A program made the translations under genes and the position numbers. Of a stretch of 64,000 bases of DNA, positions 21,812-30,588 are shown piece after piece. The DNA comes from Crocinitomicaceae bacterium (lineage in GTDB: Bacteria > Bacteroidota > Bacteroidia > Flavobacteriales_D > Crocinitomicaceae). The stretch covers positions 586,647-650,646 of the forward strand of contig JAGOBK010000001.1 of the NCBI GenBank assembly GCA_017983465.1, written 5' to 3'. The notes under the pieces were generated by a model. That model did no database searches and was not told where the DNA came from. It worked only from the letters and a program-made list of their open reading frames with translations. Numbering within the stretch: position 1 is the stretch's first letter; each line of letters starts with the position of its first letter.

Positions 21812-23203
21812 ATGAATTACGACATCATTGTTGTGGGAAGTGGCCCAGGTGGATATGTTACTGCTATTCGCGCCTCTCAATTAGGACTTAAAACAGCCAT
21901 CGTAGAGCGTGAGTCACTCGGTGGAATCTGCTTAAATTGGGGTTGTATTCCTACCAAAGCACTTTTGAAATCTGCCAATGTTTTTGAATACCTAACGCAC
22001 GCAAGTGACTACGGAATTACCGTAAAAGAAGCGACAGCTGATTTCGGAGCGATGATCAAAAGAAGTCGCGATGTTGCAAACGGAATGAGCAACGGGATTC
22101 AGTTTTTAATGAAAAAGAACAAAATCGATGTATTGAAAGGAAACGGAGTAATTAAAGCTGGTAAAACAGTTTCAGTTACAGACGAAGCCGGAGCAACAAC
22201 AGATTATACAGCAAGCAAAGCATTAATCATTGCAACTGGAGCGCGCTCACGTGTCCTTCCTAACTTGCCACAAGATGGTGAAAAAATTATTGGATACCGT
22301 CAAGCAATGACTTTACCTACTCAACCGAAAAAATTGGTTGTTGTTGGATCAGGAGCTATCGGAATTGAGTTCGCTTACTTCTACAATGCACTTGGAACTG
22401 AAGTAACAGTTGTTGAATACCTCCCGAACATTGTTCCAGTTGAGGACGAAGACGTTTCTAAACAACTAGAGAAATCGTTCAAAAAAGCGGGTGTCAACAT
22501 TATGACAAATGCTTCTGTTGAATCTGTTGATACTTCTGGAAAGGGATGTGTTGTTACCGTGAAAACAGCAAAAGGAGAAGAGAAAATCGAATGTGATGTC
22601 GTTCTTTCTGCGGTTGGAATTCAAGCGAACATTGAAAACATTGGATTAGAAGAAGTTGGAATCGTTGTAGACAAAGGACGTATCCTCGTGAATGATTACT
22701 ACCAAACAAATATCCCAGGATACTATGCAATTGGTGATGTTGTTCCAGGACCAGCATTAGCACACGTAGCTTCTGCGGAAGGAATCATTTGTGTTGAGAA
22801 AATTGCTGGACACCATCCAGAGCCATTGAACTACGGAAACATCCCAGGATGTACGTATTGTTCTCCGGAGATTGCCTCTGTTGGAATGACAGAAAAAGCA
22901 GCGAAGGAAGCTGGATACGATATCAAAGTTGGTAAATTCCCATTCTCTGCTTCAGGAAAAGCAAGTGCTGCTGGAGCGAAAGATGGATTTGTGAAATTGA
23001 TTTTCGACGCGAAATACGGCGAATTACTTGGTGGACACATGATCGGAGCGAATGTAACCGAAATGGTTGCTGAACTGGTTGCTGTACGCAAATTAGAAAC
23101 GACAGGAGAAGAGTTAATCAAAACGGTTCACCCTCACCCTACAATGTCTGAAGCAATTATGGAAGCTGCTGCTGCTGCATACGGCGAAGTGATTCACTTA
23201 TAA
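21812..23203 (+). CDS. lpdA: Dihydrolipoyl dehydrogenase (E3)
   Basis: The 463-residue flavoprotein reoxidises dihydrolipoamide in 2-oxoacid dehydrogenase and glycine cleavage complexes. The FAD motif is VVGSGPGGYVTAIRASQLG; the redox disulfide is C40/C45 in GGICLNWGCIPTK; the NAD motif is VVGSGAIGIEFAYFYNALG; and the C-terminal HPHPTMSEAIMEAA supplies the catalytic His-Glu pair from the other subunit. It stands alone with its own promoter and terminator, so it may serve several complexes. A cysteine-free relative lies at 37670-39160. Confidence 0.95.
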   Translation: MNYDIIVVGSGPGGYVTAIRASQLGLKTAIVERESLGGICLNWGCIPTKALLKSANVFEYLTHASDYGITVKEATADFGAMIKRSRDVANGMSNGIQFLMKKNKIDVLKGNGVIKAGKTVSVTDEAGATTDYTASKALIIATGARSRVLPNLPQDGEKIIGYRQAMTLPTQPKKLVVVGSGAIGIEFAYFYNALGTEVTVVEYLPNIVPVEDEDVSKQLEKSFKKAGVNIMTNASVESVDTSGKGCVVTVKTAKGEEKIECDVVLSAVGIQANIENIGLEEVGIVVDKGRILVNDYYQTNIPGYYAIGDVVPGPALAHVASAEGIICVEKIAGHHPEPLNYGNIPGCTYCSPEIASVGMTEKAAKEAGYDIKVGKFPFSASGKASAAGAKDGFVKLIFDAKYGELLGGHMIGANVTEMVAELVAVRKLETTGEELIKTVHPHPTMSEAIMEAAAAAYGEVIHL

Positions 23204-23226
23204 GACTTAAGAAATAACCATTTAGA

Positions 23227-23257
23227 AAGAACGCAAGCAATTGCGTTCTTTTTTTTT
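23227..23257 (+). terminator. Rho-independent terminator of lpdA
   Basis: AAGAACGCAA (23227-23236) pairs perfectly with TTGCGTTCTT (23241-23250) around GCAA, followed by a T run to 23257. Confidence 0.92.
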
Positions 23258-23259
23258 GC

Positions 23260-23898
23260 TTAGTATTTTCCGCCGGGAGAAAAAGAAATCATCCACGCGA
23301 ACATTTGAAAAACAACTAAGCTCACCGATACAAATTGAAGGATCAAGAACCAATGAAATGGCTTACGATCCTTAGTTCTTAAAATGAAAATCGTTAGCAA
23401 GAGTCCATTGAAGAACAACACTGCCGGAACCCAAAAAAACAGTATTGGAATAGAAAATAACACAAAAAGAAGCATCCAATAGTTTCGATACGGATGATTC
23501 AAAAGTAATTTCCACAAGAACATTCCCCATCCTAATGAGGTCAATAGGTTTGAAAGAAGTCCAGAAATGGGTTCGACTAAATAGGAATTTTCACTTTGTA
23601 ACAATACCGTACGATTGATCAAATTGGAAAAATGACTTACATGAAGTACATTGTTCAGTAAAATGGCAATTCCCAGAACCCAAATGAACCTTAGTTTTTT
23701 CAGCTCATTTCGGTATAGAACGATGAAAAACAACCACAAAACGAGCAACAATGGATCAAAAAGAAAAGATGGAGCAGTCCAGAAAATATCTGTAAATCCA
23801 TTCCAAAACATGAACAACAAAACGAGGGCAATGCTTCGTTGCACCCAAATTCGTTCAATGTTCAGTTTATTTTCCAAGGGCTTCGTAAATGAAATCAA
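23260..23898 (-). CDS. Small multi-pass membrane protein, unknown function
   Basis: A hydrophobic protein of about 212 residues with five or six predicted membrane segments and short polar loops. I do not recognise the family. The start is unsettled: the longest frame uses a TTG at 23898 and overlaps map by 32 bp, while a GTG at 23847 (giving a start just before the first membrane helix) would avoid the overlap. It follows map on the same strand and probably shares its transcript. Confidence 0.6.
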   Translation of the reverse strand: MISFTKPLENKLNIERIWVQRSIALVLLFMFWNGFTDIFWTAPSFLFDPLLLVLWLFFIVLYRNELKKLRFIWVLGIAILLNNVLHVSHFSNLINRTVLLQSENSYLVEPISGLLSNLLTSLGWGMFLWKLLLNHPYRNYWMLLFVLFSIPILFFWVPAVLFFNGLLLTIFILRTKDRKPFHWFLILQFVSVSLVVFQMFAWMISFSPGGKY

Positions 23899-24640
23899 AA
23901 GTAGAAAGTATCACGGGTTCACCGTCAACAACCGCGATATCGTGTTCGAAATGCGCACTTGGTTGACCGTCAGCAGTAACAATCGTCCATTGATCGTCGA
24001 GCGTTTTCACTTTTTCCGTTCCCATGTTGATCATTGGTTCGATCGCGATCGTTAATCCATTTTGGATTTTCTTCCCGCGTCCACGTCGACCGTAATTTGG
24101 CACTTGTGGCTCTTCATGCAACTCCTTACCTAAACCGTGTCCAACTAAATCACGCACCACACCATACCCGTGTTTCTCTGCGTGTTGTTGAATCGCCCAA
24201 CCAATATCTTCGATGCGATTCGCAATCGTCGCTTGAGCAATCCCAAGGTATAAGCATTCTTTTGTTACCTCGAGTAATTTTTTCACTTCTGGCTTGACGT
24301 CTCCTACTTCAAATGTAAAGGCATGATCACCGTAATATCCTTTGTAAACGGATCCACAATCTACAGAAACGATGTCTCCATCTTGAAATGGACGATCGGT
24401 CGGAAGTCCGTGCACGACTTGTTCGTTGACAGAAATCAACAAAGTACTTGGACAACCATACAAACCAAGGAATCCAGGAATGGCGTTTTGAGAACGAATA
24501 TAGTCCTCCGCCAATTGATCTAAAAACTTCGGTGTAACACCCGGCTTCATGTGTTTCGCAACTAATCCAAGTGTTCGACTTACGATTTGCGCTGCTTCAC
24601 GCATGATTTCAATCTCCTGTGGTGTTTTGTATTTGATCAT
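23867..24640 (-). CDS. map: Methionine aminopeptidase, type I
   Basis: The enzyme (257 residues) removes the N-terminal methionine of new proteins. Metal ligands are visible in DIVSVDCGSVYKGYYGDHAFTF, GHGLGKELHEEPQVPNYG and the IEPMIN and EHDIAV segments. I place the start at the ATG at 24640 (MIKYKTPQEIEIMREAA), the normal family N-terminus. The upstream in-frame starts at 24667 and 24661 coincide with or precede the expected transcription start, because a TATCTTTG element covers 24665-24672. Confidence 0.95.
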   Translation of the reverse strand: MIKYKTPQEIEIMREAAQIVSRTLGLVAKHMKPGVTPKFLDQLAEDYIRSQNAIPGFLGLYGCPSTLLISVNEQVVHGLPTDRPFQDGDIVSVDCGSVYKGYYGDHAFTFEVGDVKPEVKKLLEVTKECLYLGIAQATIANRIEDIGWAIQQHAEKHGYGVVRDLVGHGLGKELHEEPQVPNYGRRGRGKKIQNGLTIAIEPMINMGTEKVKTLDDQWTIVTADGQPSAHFEHDIAVVDGEPVILSTFDFIYEALGK

Positions 24641-24664
24641 TATTTTTTCTAGAAAAGACATGTG

Positions 24665-24672
24665 CAAAGATA
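24665..24672 (-). promoter_or_regulatory. Putative -7 element of map
   Basis: TATCTTTG on the minus strand, 25 bases before the chosen ATG. It decides between alternative map start codons. Confidence 0.55.
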
Positions 24673-24704
24673 CGGAATTGGATTGAATCTCTCTTAAGTA
24701 AATA

Positions 24705-25763
24705 TTAGCAAGTTGCTAAAAAGTGCATGGTATCCATTCCATCGGGATAATCCATCAAGGACGGACACTGTGCTTGTCCGAACGGAATAAAACCTTGTCC
24801 AACGACACATTGAATTTCGGAAGAATGTGCATCTAAATAAGCCGTTAATTCTTCTGAACTCCGATAAAATTGATAATGAAGCATGGACAATGGAGAAAAC
24901 AATTGGTCGGACTCTTTCATCAACAAGAAGTTATTATCCAAGAACTTACTCAAGTTCATTAAATGCACAGCTTTGTTGTAGTCGTAGTTGTTTCCGTATT
25001 TTTTATTGTTGACCACATCCGACAAATCGACGATGGCTTCAAAAAAGCGATTCAGGTCGAATCCCTCTGGGAAAAGCAAATGCGTTACATTTCGACAACC
25101 TCGTCCGAAATAGGTTAAGCAATCGACTCCAAGTGCTCGCAACTCCTCTTTCGACTCGTTACCCGTGAGTACTGCAACTGAGGTGCGGTGTCCACGAAAC
25201 AAATGAGGGACATGGGAAAAATACTGTTCAAAATGCAGCATGCTATTGTTACTACCAGTCGCGATAACGGCGTGGTAATCCACTAATTTTCGGTCAGAAA
25301 AACGAATGCGTTCAGTTAAATCAGGCTCAAACAACTGTAATAACTGCACAAGTGTAGGAAGAAGTCGTGCATCCTCCGAACTTTGTTTACAAATGACTTG
25401 ATGTCCGGATAATAACACACACAAGAAATCATGAAATCCAACCAAGGGAATATTTCCCGCCATGATGACCGCAACATTCTTCTTGTCATTGTTTTCCGTG
25501 TAGTGATTTGTCCAATCGTTTAGTTTTTCTGTTGTCAGCCAGCCTGCAATTTCACCAAAAGCTTGACGAATGGAATCTTCCGTAAACCAACCGTTGTAAT
25601 GAAACTCTCGTTGAACTACCTCATTGACTTCGGCATATTCTTCCTCTGTCAGCATCGAAACAGTAGCAGAATACGGATTATTTTCACTGAGTTCCTTTAA
25701 AATTGTCCCGAGGACAACAAATGCATCGATTATTCTTGACTTTTCCACGGTACAAAAGTACAT
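24705..25763 (-). CDS. Acyl-CoA reductase, LuxC-like
   Basis: The product (352 residues from the longest start) resembles LuxC-type fatty acyl-CoA reductases of the aldehyde dehydrogenase superfamily. Landmarks are NVAVIMAGNIPLVGFHDFLCVLLSGH, a cofactor-binding ATGSNNSMLHFEQYF segment, HRTSVAVLTG, and GRGCRNVTHLLFPEGFD with a likely catalytic cysteine (GCRN). Activity as an acyl-CoA or other acyl-thioester reductase is inferred. The ATG at 25763 is followed at once by TACTTTTG (25753-25760), which looks like a -7 element, so the true start may be the GTG at 25748 (MEKSRIIDAF). It is divergent from the ferredoxin gene. Confidence 0.82.
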   Translation of the reverse strand: MYFCTVEKSRIIDAFVVLGTILKELSENNPYSATVSMLTEEEYAEVNEVVQREFHYNGWFTEDSIRQAFGEIAGWLTTEKLNDWTNHYTENNDKKNVAVIMAGNIPLVGFHDFLCVLLSGHQVICKQSSEDARLLPTLVQLLQLFEPDLTERIRFSDRKLVDYHAVIATGSNNSMLHFEQYFSHVPHLFRGHRTSVAVLTGNESKEELRALGVDCLTYFGRGCRNVTHLLFPEGFDLNRFFEAIVDLSDVVNNKKYGNNYDYNKAVHLMNLSKFLDNNFLLMKESDQLFSPLSMLHYQFYRSSEELTAYLDAHSSEIQCVVGQGFIPFGQAQCPSLMDYPDGMDTMHFLATC

Positions 25764-25812
25764 AACTTCTCTTTTTTTACCTCATCAAACAGAACAATCC
25801 AACTAGGCTTAT

Positions 25813-25820
25813 TATCTTTG
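25813..25820 (+). promoter_or_regulatory. Putative -7 element of the ferredoxin gene
   Basis: TATCTTTG 18 bases before the ATG at 25838. A matching -33 is not obvious in this pyrimidine-rich spacer. Confidence 0.5.
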
Positions 25821-25837
25821 TACAAATTTTTGATTTT

Positions 25838-26185
25838 ATGGCAATCATTATCACAGACGAATGTATCAATTGCGGGGCTTGCGAACCTGAGTGTCCAAAC
25901 AATGCAATTTACGAAGGTGGCGCAGAATGGAAATATGCTGATGGCACGTCCTTAAAGGGAATGATCACTACGTTGGATGGTGAAGAAGTTTCAGCGGAGC
26001 ACCAATTTGAGCCTGTGAATATGGATGTTTATTACATCGCTCATGACAAATGTACAGAGTGTGTTGGTTTTCACGACGAACCACAATGTGCAGCTGTTTG
26101 TCCAGTAGATTGTTGTGTGGATGATCCAGATTACCGCGAATCAGAGGATGAACTTTTGGCAAAAAAGAACTTCTTACACCTGTAA
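25838..26185 (+). CDS. 4Fe-4S dicluster ferredoxin
   Basis: The 115-residue cytoplasmic electron carrier has the first cluster motif [20 protein letters not shown] near the N-terminus and the second as [22 protein letters not shown], with the expanded spacing of the Alvin/YfhL-like 2[4Fe-4S] group. The region between the motifs is about 60 residues and acidic. It is transcribed away from the LuxC-like acyl-CoA reductase, a pairing that may be functional (inference). The next gene begins 9 bp downstream. Confidence 0.93.
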   Translation: MAIIITDECINCGACEPECPNNAIYEGGAEWKYADGTSLKGMITTLDGEEVSAEHQFEPVNMDVYYIAHDKCTECVGFHDEPQCAAVCPVDCCVDDPDYRESEDELLAKKNFLHL

Positions 26186-26194
26186 GACCAAGTT

Positions 26195-28393
26195 ATGAAA
26201 CAGGTTACCTGCTTTTTATTGGTAATCTTATCGTTAAGTGTTACTTTCCATGGAAACACCCAAGTTGTTGTTTCAGCAGCTCCCTATCAACTAAATATCG
26301 TTTTAACCGATGAACAGAAGTCGGTGGATCTTCGTTCCGTACAATCAACATTCCAAAAAGCGGGAATCGAACTGAATGTCCAATTTCAAACCCGTAAAAA
26401 ACGTGGAGAGGATTCCCGTAAATGGGAATTTCCATCCATTGGAACCAATCAATTCACACGTCAACAGAAAGAATGGCGGGACCTCGACTTCCCGAATGGA
26501 TTTCCGATTGACGCACATCAACTGTATTTATATTGTGTTCCCGCAGACACCCAGCAATTCTTTGCGATTCCGCATAAATCCGTTGGATTTCTCGGTGTAA
26601 AAAATGGACTGATTTCCCTGGGAAGTGTTCAGAAAACATTGCTCATTCAATTTGGTGTTTCACCAAACCTTCTTGATTCCCTTGGGATTGACGGACAACT
26701 AAGTGGAAGTCAAGTGAACGAAATACAAGGCAACTCCATTCCTTTTCGCTTTAGTGATGACTATGAAAACATTGAAACATCCAATGGACGCGTAGCCTAT
26801 TATTTTTGGGAAGAAAATCCAGATGGCACGTTTGAAGTCAATCCGGAAAATCCGATGGAACAATTCACCCATCCTTTCAAGCAAAACCATTTTTACGTGT
26901 ACTTGGACGTCAGTAATCCATTTTTCAAACCGCGCTTTCACCTATTCGGATATCACATTTGTCTAGTACACTTACTCGCTGTTTTATTGACGTTAATCTT
27001 GCAGTTTTTTACTTTTCGCACCATTAATCAACGAATGTTGGATACGCGTTTTTTCAAACGCTTGTCCTTTCGCTTGGCAAAACTCATGATTTGGGCTTTG
27101 GCTATTGCTTCGAACATCTTCGCTTTTTACGCCACGGAATTCTATTACACCAACTACCACATGAGGTTTCATGAAATCACGAGTTTTCATGGAAAGAGTC
27201 AATCCAATTTGCAACACAACCTTGAGGACAACAATCAATTCCAAGTTCAAGAAGCCATTTTTACAAAAAGTCAAGTTTTCCGAAAAATCAAAGAAAGTTG
27301 GTACGCTCAGCACGAGGATCGCGTTCTTTATTTCGATGTCGACTCGTCCAATCACGCACGTTTTCTGCATTCGCGCAACATCTTGGAATTGAGCACCATT
27401 CCGTATCGAAAAACGACAAGTAGTCATTATGTTGTCTTTCGTTACCATGATGCAAAGGATCAAATCACGAAAGAAAAAGTATACAATCACATGGGATTTG
27501 AGTTAACCAAGAAACTTTTATTGCCCGATCCAGCAAAACGTATTTTGGTATTTGTCAACGGATACCGTCCGGTTTCTACCAATCAATCGATGTCGGACTT
27601 CCTTTCTAGCTTTCAGCAAAAAGGCGTTGAGTTTCCCGATTCGAAGAACCAATTGTTTTCCATGGACCGCTACGCATATTGGGAACCGTGGAAGCAATTC
27701 AATCAACTTTTTCAGCAGCGTATTCAAGCCGATGAAATTTGGTACGCCGACGGACACCATTCCGTATCCACATCAAACCATGGGTCTGTGATTCATTTTG
27801 CTGGTACCGCTTCGATTTACCCACCGTTATGTCAAACCAATAAGCACCACTGTTACCGAACGAAACTCCCATCCAATCAATTCGTTTCCACGATGGAGCT
27901 ATTGGAAATGAGTCCAAATTACGACGGATTCAACCTGCGTTATCAAAGCGGAAAAATTGCCGGTAAAAACTTACTTCAAGTATTAAATGAAGCACCGAAT
28001 TACTCGAAAAATGACACCATTTACCTAGTTTCCCACAGCATGGGACACGCTTACGCCATGGGAATGAGTGCGGTATTAAAAGGAAAAGTCAATTTAGGTG
28101 ACTGCTACATTATTGCTCCAGAAAATCCACGAGGAAAAACATTTGATCCATATGAATGGAAAAACGTTTGGCAATATGGAACCTTTCGTCATGGAAAATC
28201 AAAACACGCTCCATGTCAGCAAGACGGCGTTGCGCCACAATCTTTGGTGAAAGGACTATCCGCAAACCATCGCGTTTCCTTCCCGAAGGGGCAAGCGAAA
28301 CACATGGGATTCTTTAACAGTCACTTTATCGGATACTACACTTGGATTTTTGATATTCAGAAAGGAAAACCAGGTTATGTTCCTCAACATTAA
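26195..28393 (+). CDS. Membrane-anchored protein with C-terminal alpha/beta-hydrolase (lipase-like) domain
   Basis: I cannot assign a named family to this 732-residue protein. It has a signal-like N-terminus (LLVILSLSVTFHGNTQ), a soluble region to about residue 250, two membrane segments (about 251-271 and 290-312), and a large C-terminal domain. In that domain RILVFVNGYRP looks like the first strand and oxyanion region of an alpha/beta hydrolase. IYLVSHSMGHAYAMGMSA looks like the nucleophile elbow, with S615 in HSMGH. Possible acid and histidine partners lie in the last 100 residues (for example KHMGFFNSHF). It may be an esterase or lipase in the envelope. The 3' end overlaps the convergent smr gene by 4 bp. 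Confidence 0.7.
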   Translation: MKQVTCFLLVILSLSVTFHGNTQVVVSAAPYQLNIVLTDEQKSVDLRSVQSTFQKAGIELNVQFQTRKKRGEDSRKWEFPSIGTNQFTRQQKEWRDLDFPNGFPIDAHQLYLYCVPADTQQFFAIPHKSVGFLGVKNGLISLGSVQKTLLIQFGVSPNLLDSLGIDGQLSGSQVNEIQGNSIPFRFSDDYENIETSNGRVAYYFWEENPDGTFEVNPENPMEQFTHPFKQNHFYVYLDVSNPFFKPRFHLFGYHICLVHLLAVLLTLILQFFTFRTINQRMLDTRFFKRLSFRLAKLMIWALAIASNIFAFYATEFYYTNYHMRFHEITSFHGKSQSNLQHNLEDNNQFQVQEAIFTKSQVFRKIKESWYAQHEDRVLYFDVDSSNHARFLHSRNILELSTIPYRKTTSSHYVVFRYHDAKDQITKEKVYNHMGFELTKKLLLPDPAKRILVFVNGYRPVSTNQSMSDFLSSFQQKGVEFPDSKNQLFSMDRYAYWEPWKQFNQLFQQRIQADEIWYADGHHSVSTSNHGSVIHFAGTASIYPPLCQTNKHHCYRTKLPSNQFVSTMELLEMSPNYDGFNLRYQSGKIAGKNLLQVLNEAPNYSKNDTIYLVSHSMGHAYAMGMSAVLKGKVNLGDCYIIAPENPRGKTFDPYEWKNVWQYGTFRHGKSKHAPCQQDGVAPQSLVKGLSANHRVSFPKGQAKHMGFFNSHFIGYYTWIFDIQKGKPGYVPQH

Positions 28394-28911
28394 AAAGGCC
28401 GAGCAATAGACGTTTGGATCTCAATCAGCGAAGCACCAACTTTTCCTCTTGTCACTTGATCATCGTGCATGGAGAGTCCATCTTTGCCTTGAACGAGCAC
28501 ACGTAATTCCGTTTTCAACCTGCCTTCCCCTATTCCATGAACGACACGAAAGCGTTTGACTTTCGTTTGAATCATTTGATTACAAAAGCGTTTGAATGCA
28601 TCCGTTTGGGCAACTAAAATATCGTATTTACTCAGAAATCGCTCATCTAAGTTCAATTCATGGTGATGTAAATCAATGGAAGGAATTTGTTCAGTTCTAC
28701 TTGATTTCTTTGAAATATTAGAGACCACATGATCCTTCATTGGCACTTTATGCACTTGGATTTGCTTGCGACGAACAACAAATTCAACCGCTATTTTTCG
28801 TTCGAATCCATGTTCATCTTCCAAGCAAAGAAATGATCCTTCGGCACGCAGAACACGGAATAATCCCGACTCGTTCAGGATACTTACCTCTTCAAATTGT
28901 TGAAAGTTCAT
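28390..28911 (-). CDS. Smr domain protein
   Basis: A 173-residue protein whose C-terminal half is a small MutS-related (Smr) domain, with IDLHHHELN near the domain start and FRVVHGIGEGRLKTELRVLV, the conserved HGxGxGxLK motif of Smr nucleases. The N-terminal half is a short beta-rich region (FLCLEDEHGFERKIAVEFVVRR). Smr domains nick branched DNA or cleave RNA; the substrate here is unknown. It lies 3 bp after the FtsX-type permease gene and is probably cotranscribed. Confidence 0.88.
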   Translation of the reverse strand: MNFQQFEEVSILNESGLFRVLRAEGSFLCLEDEHGFERKIAVEFVVRRKQIQVHKVPMKDHVVSNISKKSSRTEQIPSIDLHHHELNLDERFLSKYDILVAQTDAFKRFCNQMIQTKVKRFRVVHGIGEGRLKTELRVLVQGKDGLSMHDDQVTRGKVGASLIEIQTSIARPF

Positions 28912-28914
28912 GAC

Positions 28915-30588
28915 TTAATTGAAACGAATGGCTTTGGTTGGACTAATTTTCGTCACCACGTAACTTGGAACAATCAACGAAATCATACAAACGACAAACG
29001 TGACTAAGTTGACCAAGAACCAGGACATTGGATTCATTTCCACCGGAACTTTATCCAGGTAATACACCAACGGATCCAATTTCAGGACTGCAAACTTCAT
29101 TTGTATAAAACAGAGAACAAAGGCAACGCTATTCCCATAAAGCAATCCGCGTCCAATTAAATGCGCCGCTTGATATAGAAACAGTTTTCGGATGGACCAA
29201 TCGCGTGCACCCATGGCTTTCAACATACCGATAAGGTTCGTTCGCACCACAATGAGAACCAACATCGCTGAACCCACATTGATCACGCCTATGAGCAACA
29301 TTAAAAAGATGATGATGTACACATTGTAATCCAAGAAACTTAACCAAGCAAATAGATCCCGTTCCGTATCCAAAATACTACTGACTTGCATGAGTTCATT
29401 GTTTTCATTTGGACGCATTTCAATAATCGAACGAATTTCCTCTTCGACGTGCTTCAGTTGGTTCCAATCTGTGATTTGAACTTCAAATCCCGACACAAAA
29501 TTTTTCCCTGTCCCGAGTCCTTCTGTTTCTGTTACTTGAACCGTAGCAAGGCTTGAGGTCATTTGATACGAGTTGATTCCAATGGATTCCTTGATCAATT
29601 CCCCGTTTTCGTCCTGCAAGAGCGCCGAAGAAGTAACGAATGCCTGCGAACAATTGATTTGTATGTAACTGGTATCAATAGGCGTTTGTGTTCCTTTTAA
29701 AGGATCCGATTGGTAGACAATTAAACGGAAGTTCGTATCAGACAAATACGGCAAGTAGAATCCACCGTAGATATCTGGACCAGCACCCCAATCGTAAAGT
29801 AAGTCCGAAGCTTTACCCTCGACTCCTGCTTTCAGAACAATTTTTCCATTACTCAATTTATCGTCGATGATGATTTTTGTTTTTATTCCAAAATCATTCA
29901 TTTTCTGCACTTCAGGCAAACGACAAAACACCAACTTTTGGTCGTATTCTTCTAATCCGGTTTGGTAAATACCAACCACCTTGTACTTCCGAAGAACAGG
30001 TTGGTTTTTGACATAGTATACGGAGATGGTATCGTTCAAAGAATAATTCAATTGGTCTGCCATGCGTTTGGACAAGACCAACTCTTCCTGTTTCGATTGA
30101 AAATTCAGCACGCGACCAGCAACTAAATGTTCTTTGATGAATGTCCAATCGTAGGCTTGAATCACTCCTTTCATGACGACACCGAGAATGTCCTGTCTAT
30201 TGATGAGGGAATCTTTTCCGTTTGATAAGTGAATGGTGTCTGAAAAACGTGTGGATTGCAACATGGCTGGCTTAAACACAACAGGAGAAATTCCTTTCAA
30301 TCCGTTTATTCCTGCCAGTTCTTTTAGTGCTTTTTGGTCCTTTAAAACCGCATCTCCTTCAAAAATCTGCTTAGTTCCTTTCTTCGAAATGAAAAGTGGA
30401 GCATTAAAACCCGTAATTTTGTTGCGCACTTCATGTTGGAAACCTGTAACGATTGCAACTGTTACGACGTTAACAACAATAGCGAGTGCAATACTTAAAA
30501 CAGATATGCGTACAATCGGTTTAGAAACTTTAATACCTTGTAGCTTATTTTGGATGAGACGACGTGATATGAAAATTTCGAAGGACAA
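28915..30588 (-). CDS. ABC transporter permease, FtsX/LolC-like, TTG start
   Basis: The 557-residue protein has the N-terminal FISRRL...VRISVLSIALAIVVNVVTVAIVTGFQHEVRNKITGF pattern of LolC/LolE-type permeases: one membrane helix (about 26-47), a large periplasmic MacB-like domain, and three C-terminal helices forming the FtsX domain, with GMLKAMGARDWSIRKLFLYQ as the coupling helix. At 557 residues it is longer than the usual 400 or so, because of an enlarged periplasmic domain. An in-frame stop lies seven codons upstream and no ATG is available before the conserved N-terminus, so TTG (30586-30588) is the start. The ATPase partner is not adjacent. Confidence 0.87.
   Translation of the reverse strand: MSFEIFISRRLIQNKLQGIKVSKPIVRISVLSIALAIVVNVVTVAIVTGFQHEVRNKITGFNAPLFISKKGTKQIFEGDAVLKDQKALKELAGINGLKGISPVVFKPAMLQSTRFSDTIHLSNGKDSLINRQDILGVVMKGVIQAYDWTFIKEHLVAGRVLNFQSKQEELVLSKRMADQLNYSLNDTISVYYVKNQPVLRKYKVVGIYQTGLEEYDQKLVFCRLPEVQKMNDFGIKTKIIIDDKLSNGKIVLKAGVEGKASDLLYDWGAGPDIYGGFYLPYLSDTNFRLIVYQSDPLKGTQTPIDTSYIQINCSQAFVTSSALLQDENGELIKESIGINSYQMTSSLATVQVTETEGLGTGKNFVSGFEVQITDWNQLKHVEEEIRSIIEMRPNENNELMQVSSILDTERDLFAWLSFLDYNVYIIIFLMLLIGVINVGSAMLVLIVVRTNLIGMLKAMGARDWSIRKLFLYQAAHLIGRGLLYGNSVAFVLCFIQMKFAVLKLDPLVYYLDKVPVEMNPMSWFLVNLVTFVVCMISLIVPSYVVTKISPTKAIRFN

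Noticed and set aside
30233..30568. 112-codon 5' extension of the NamZ reading frame
   Set aside because: It is antisense to the conserved permease N-terminal region and its translation has no signal peptide or family resemblance.
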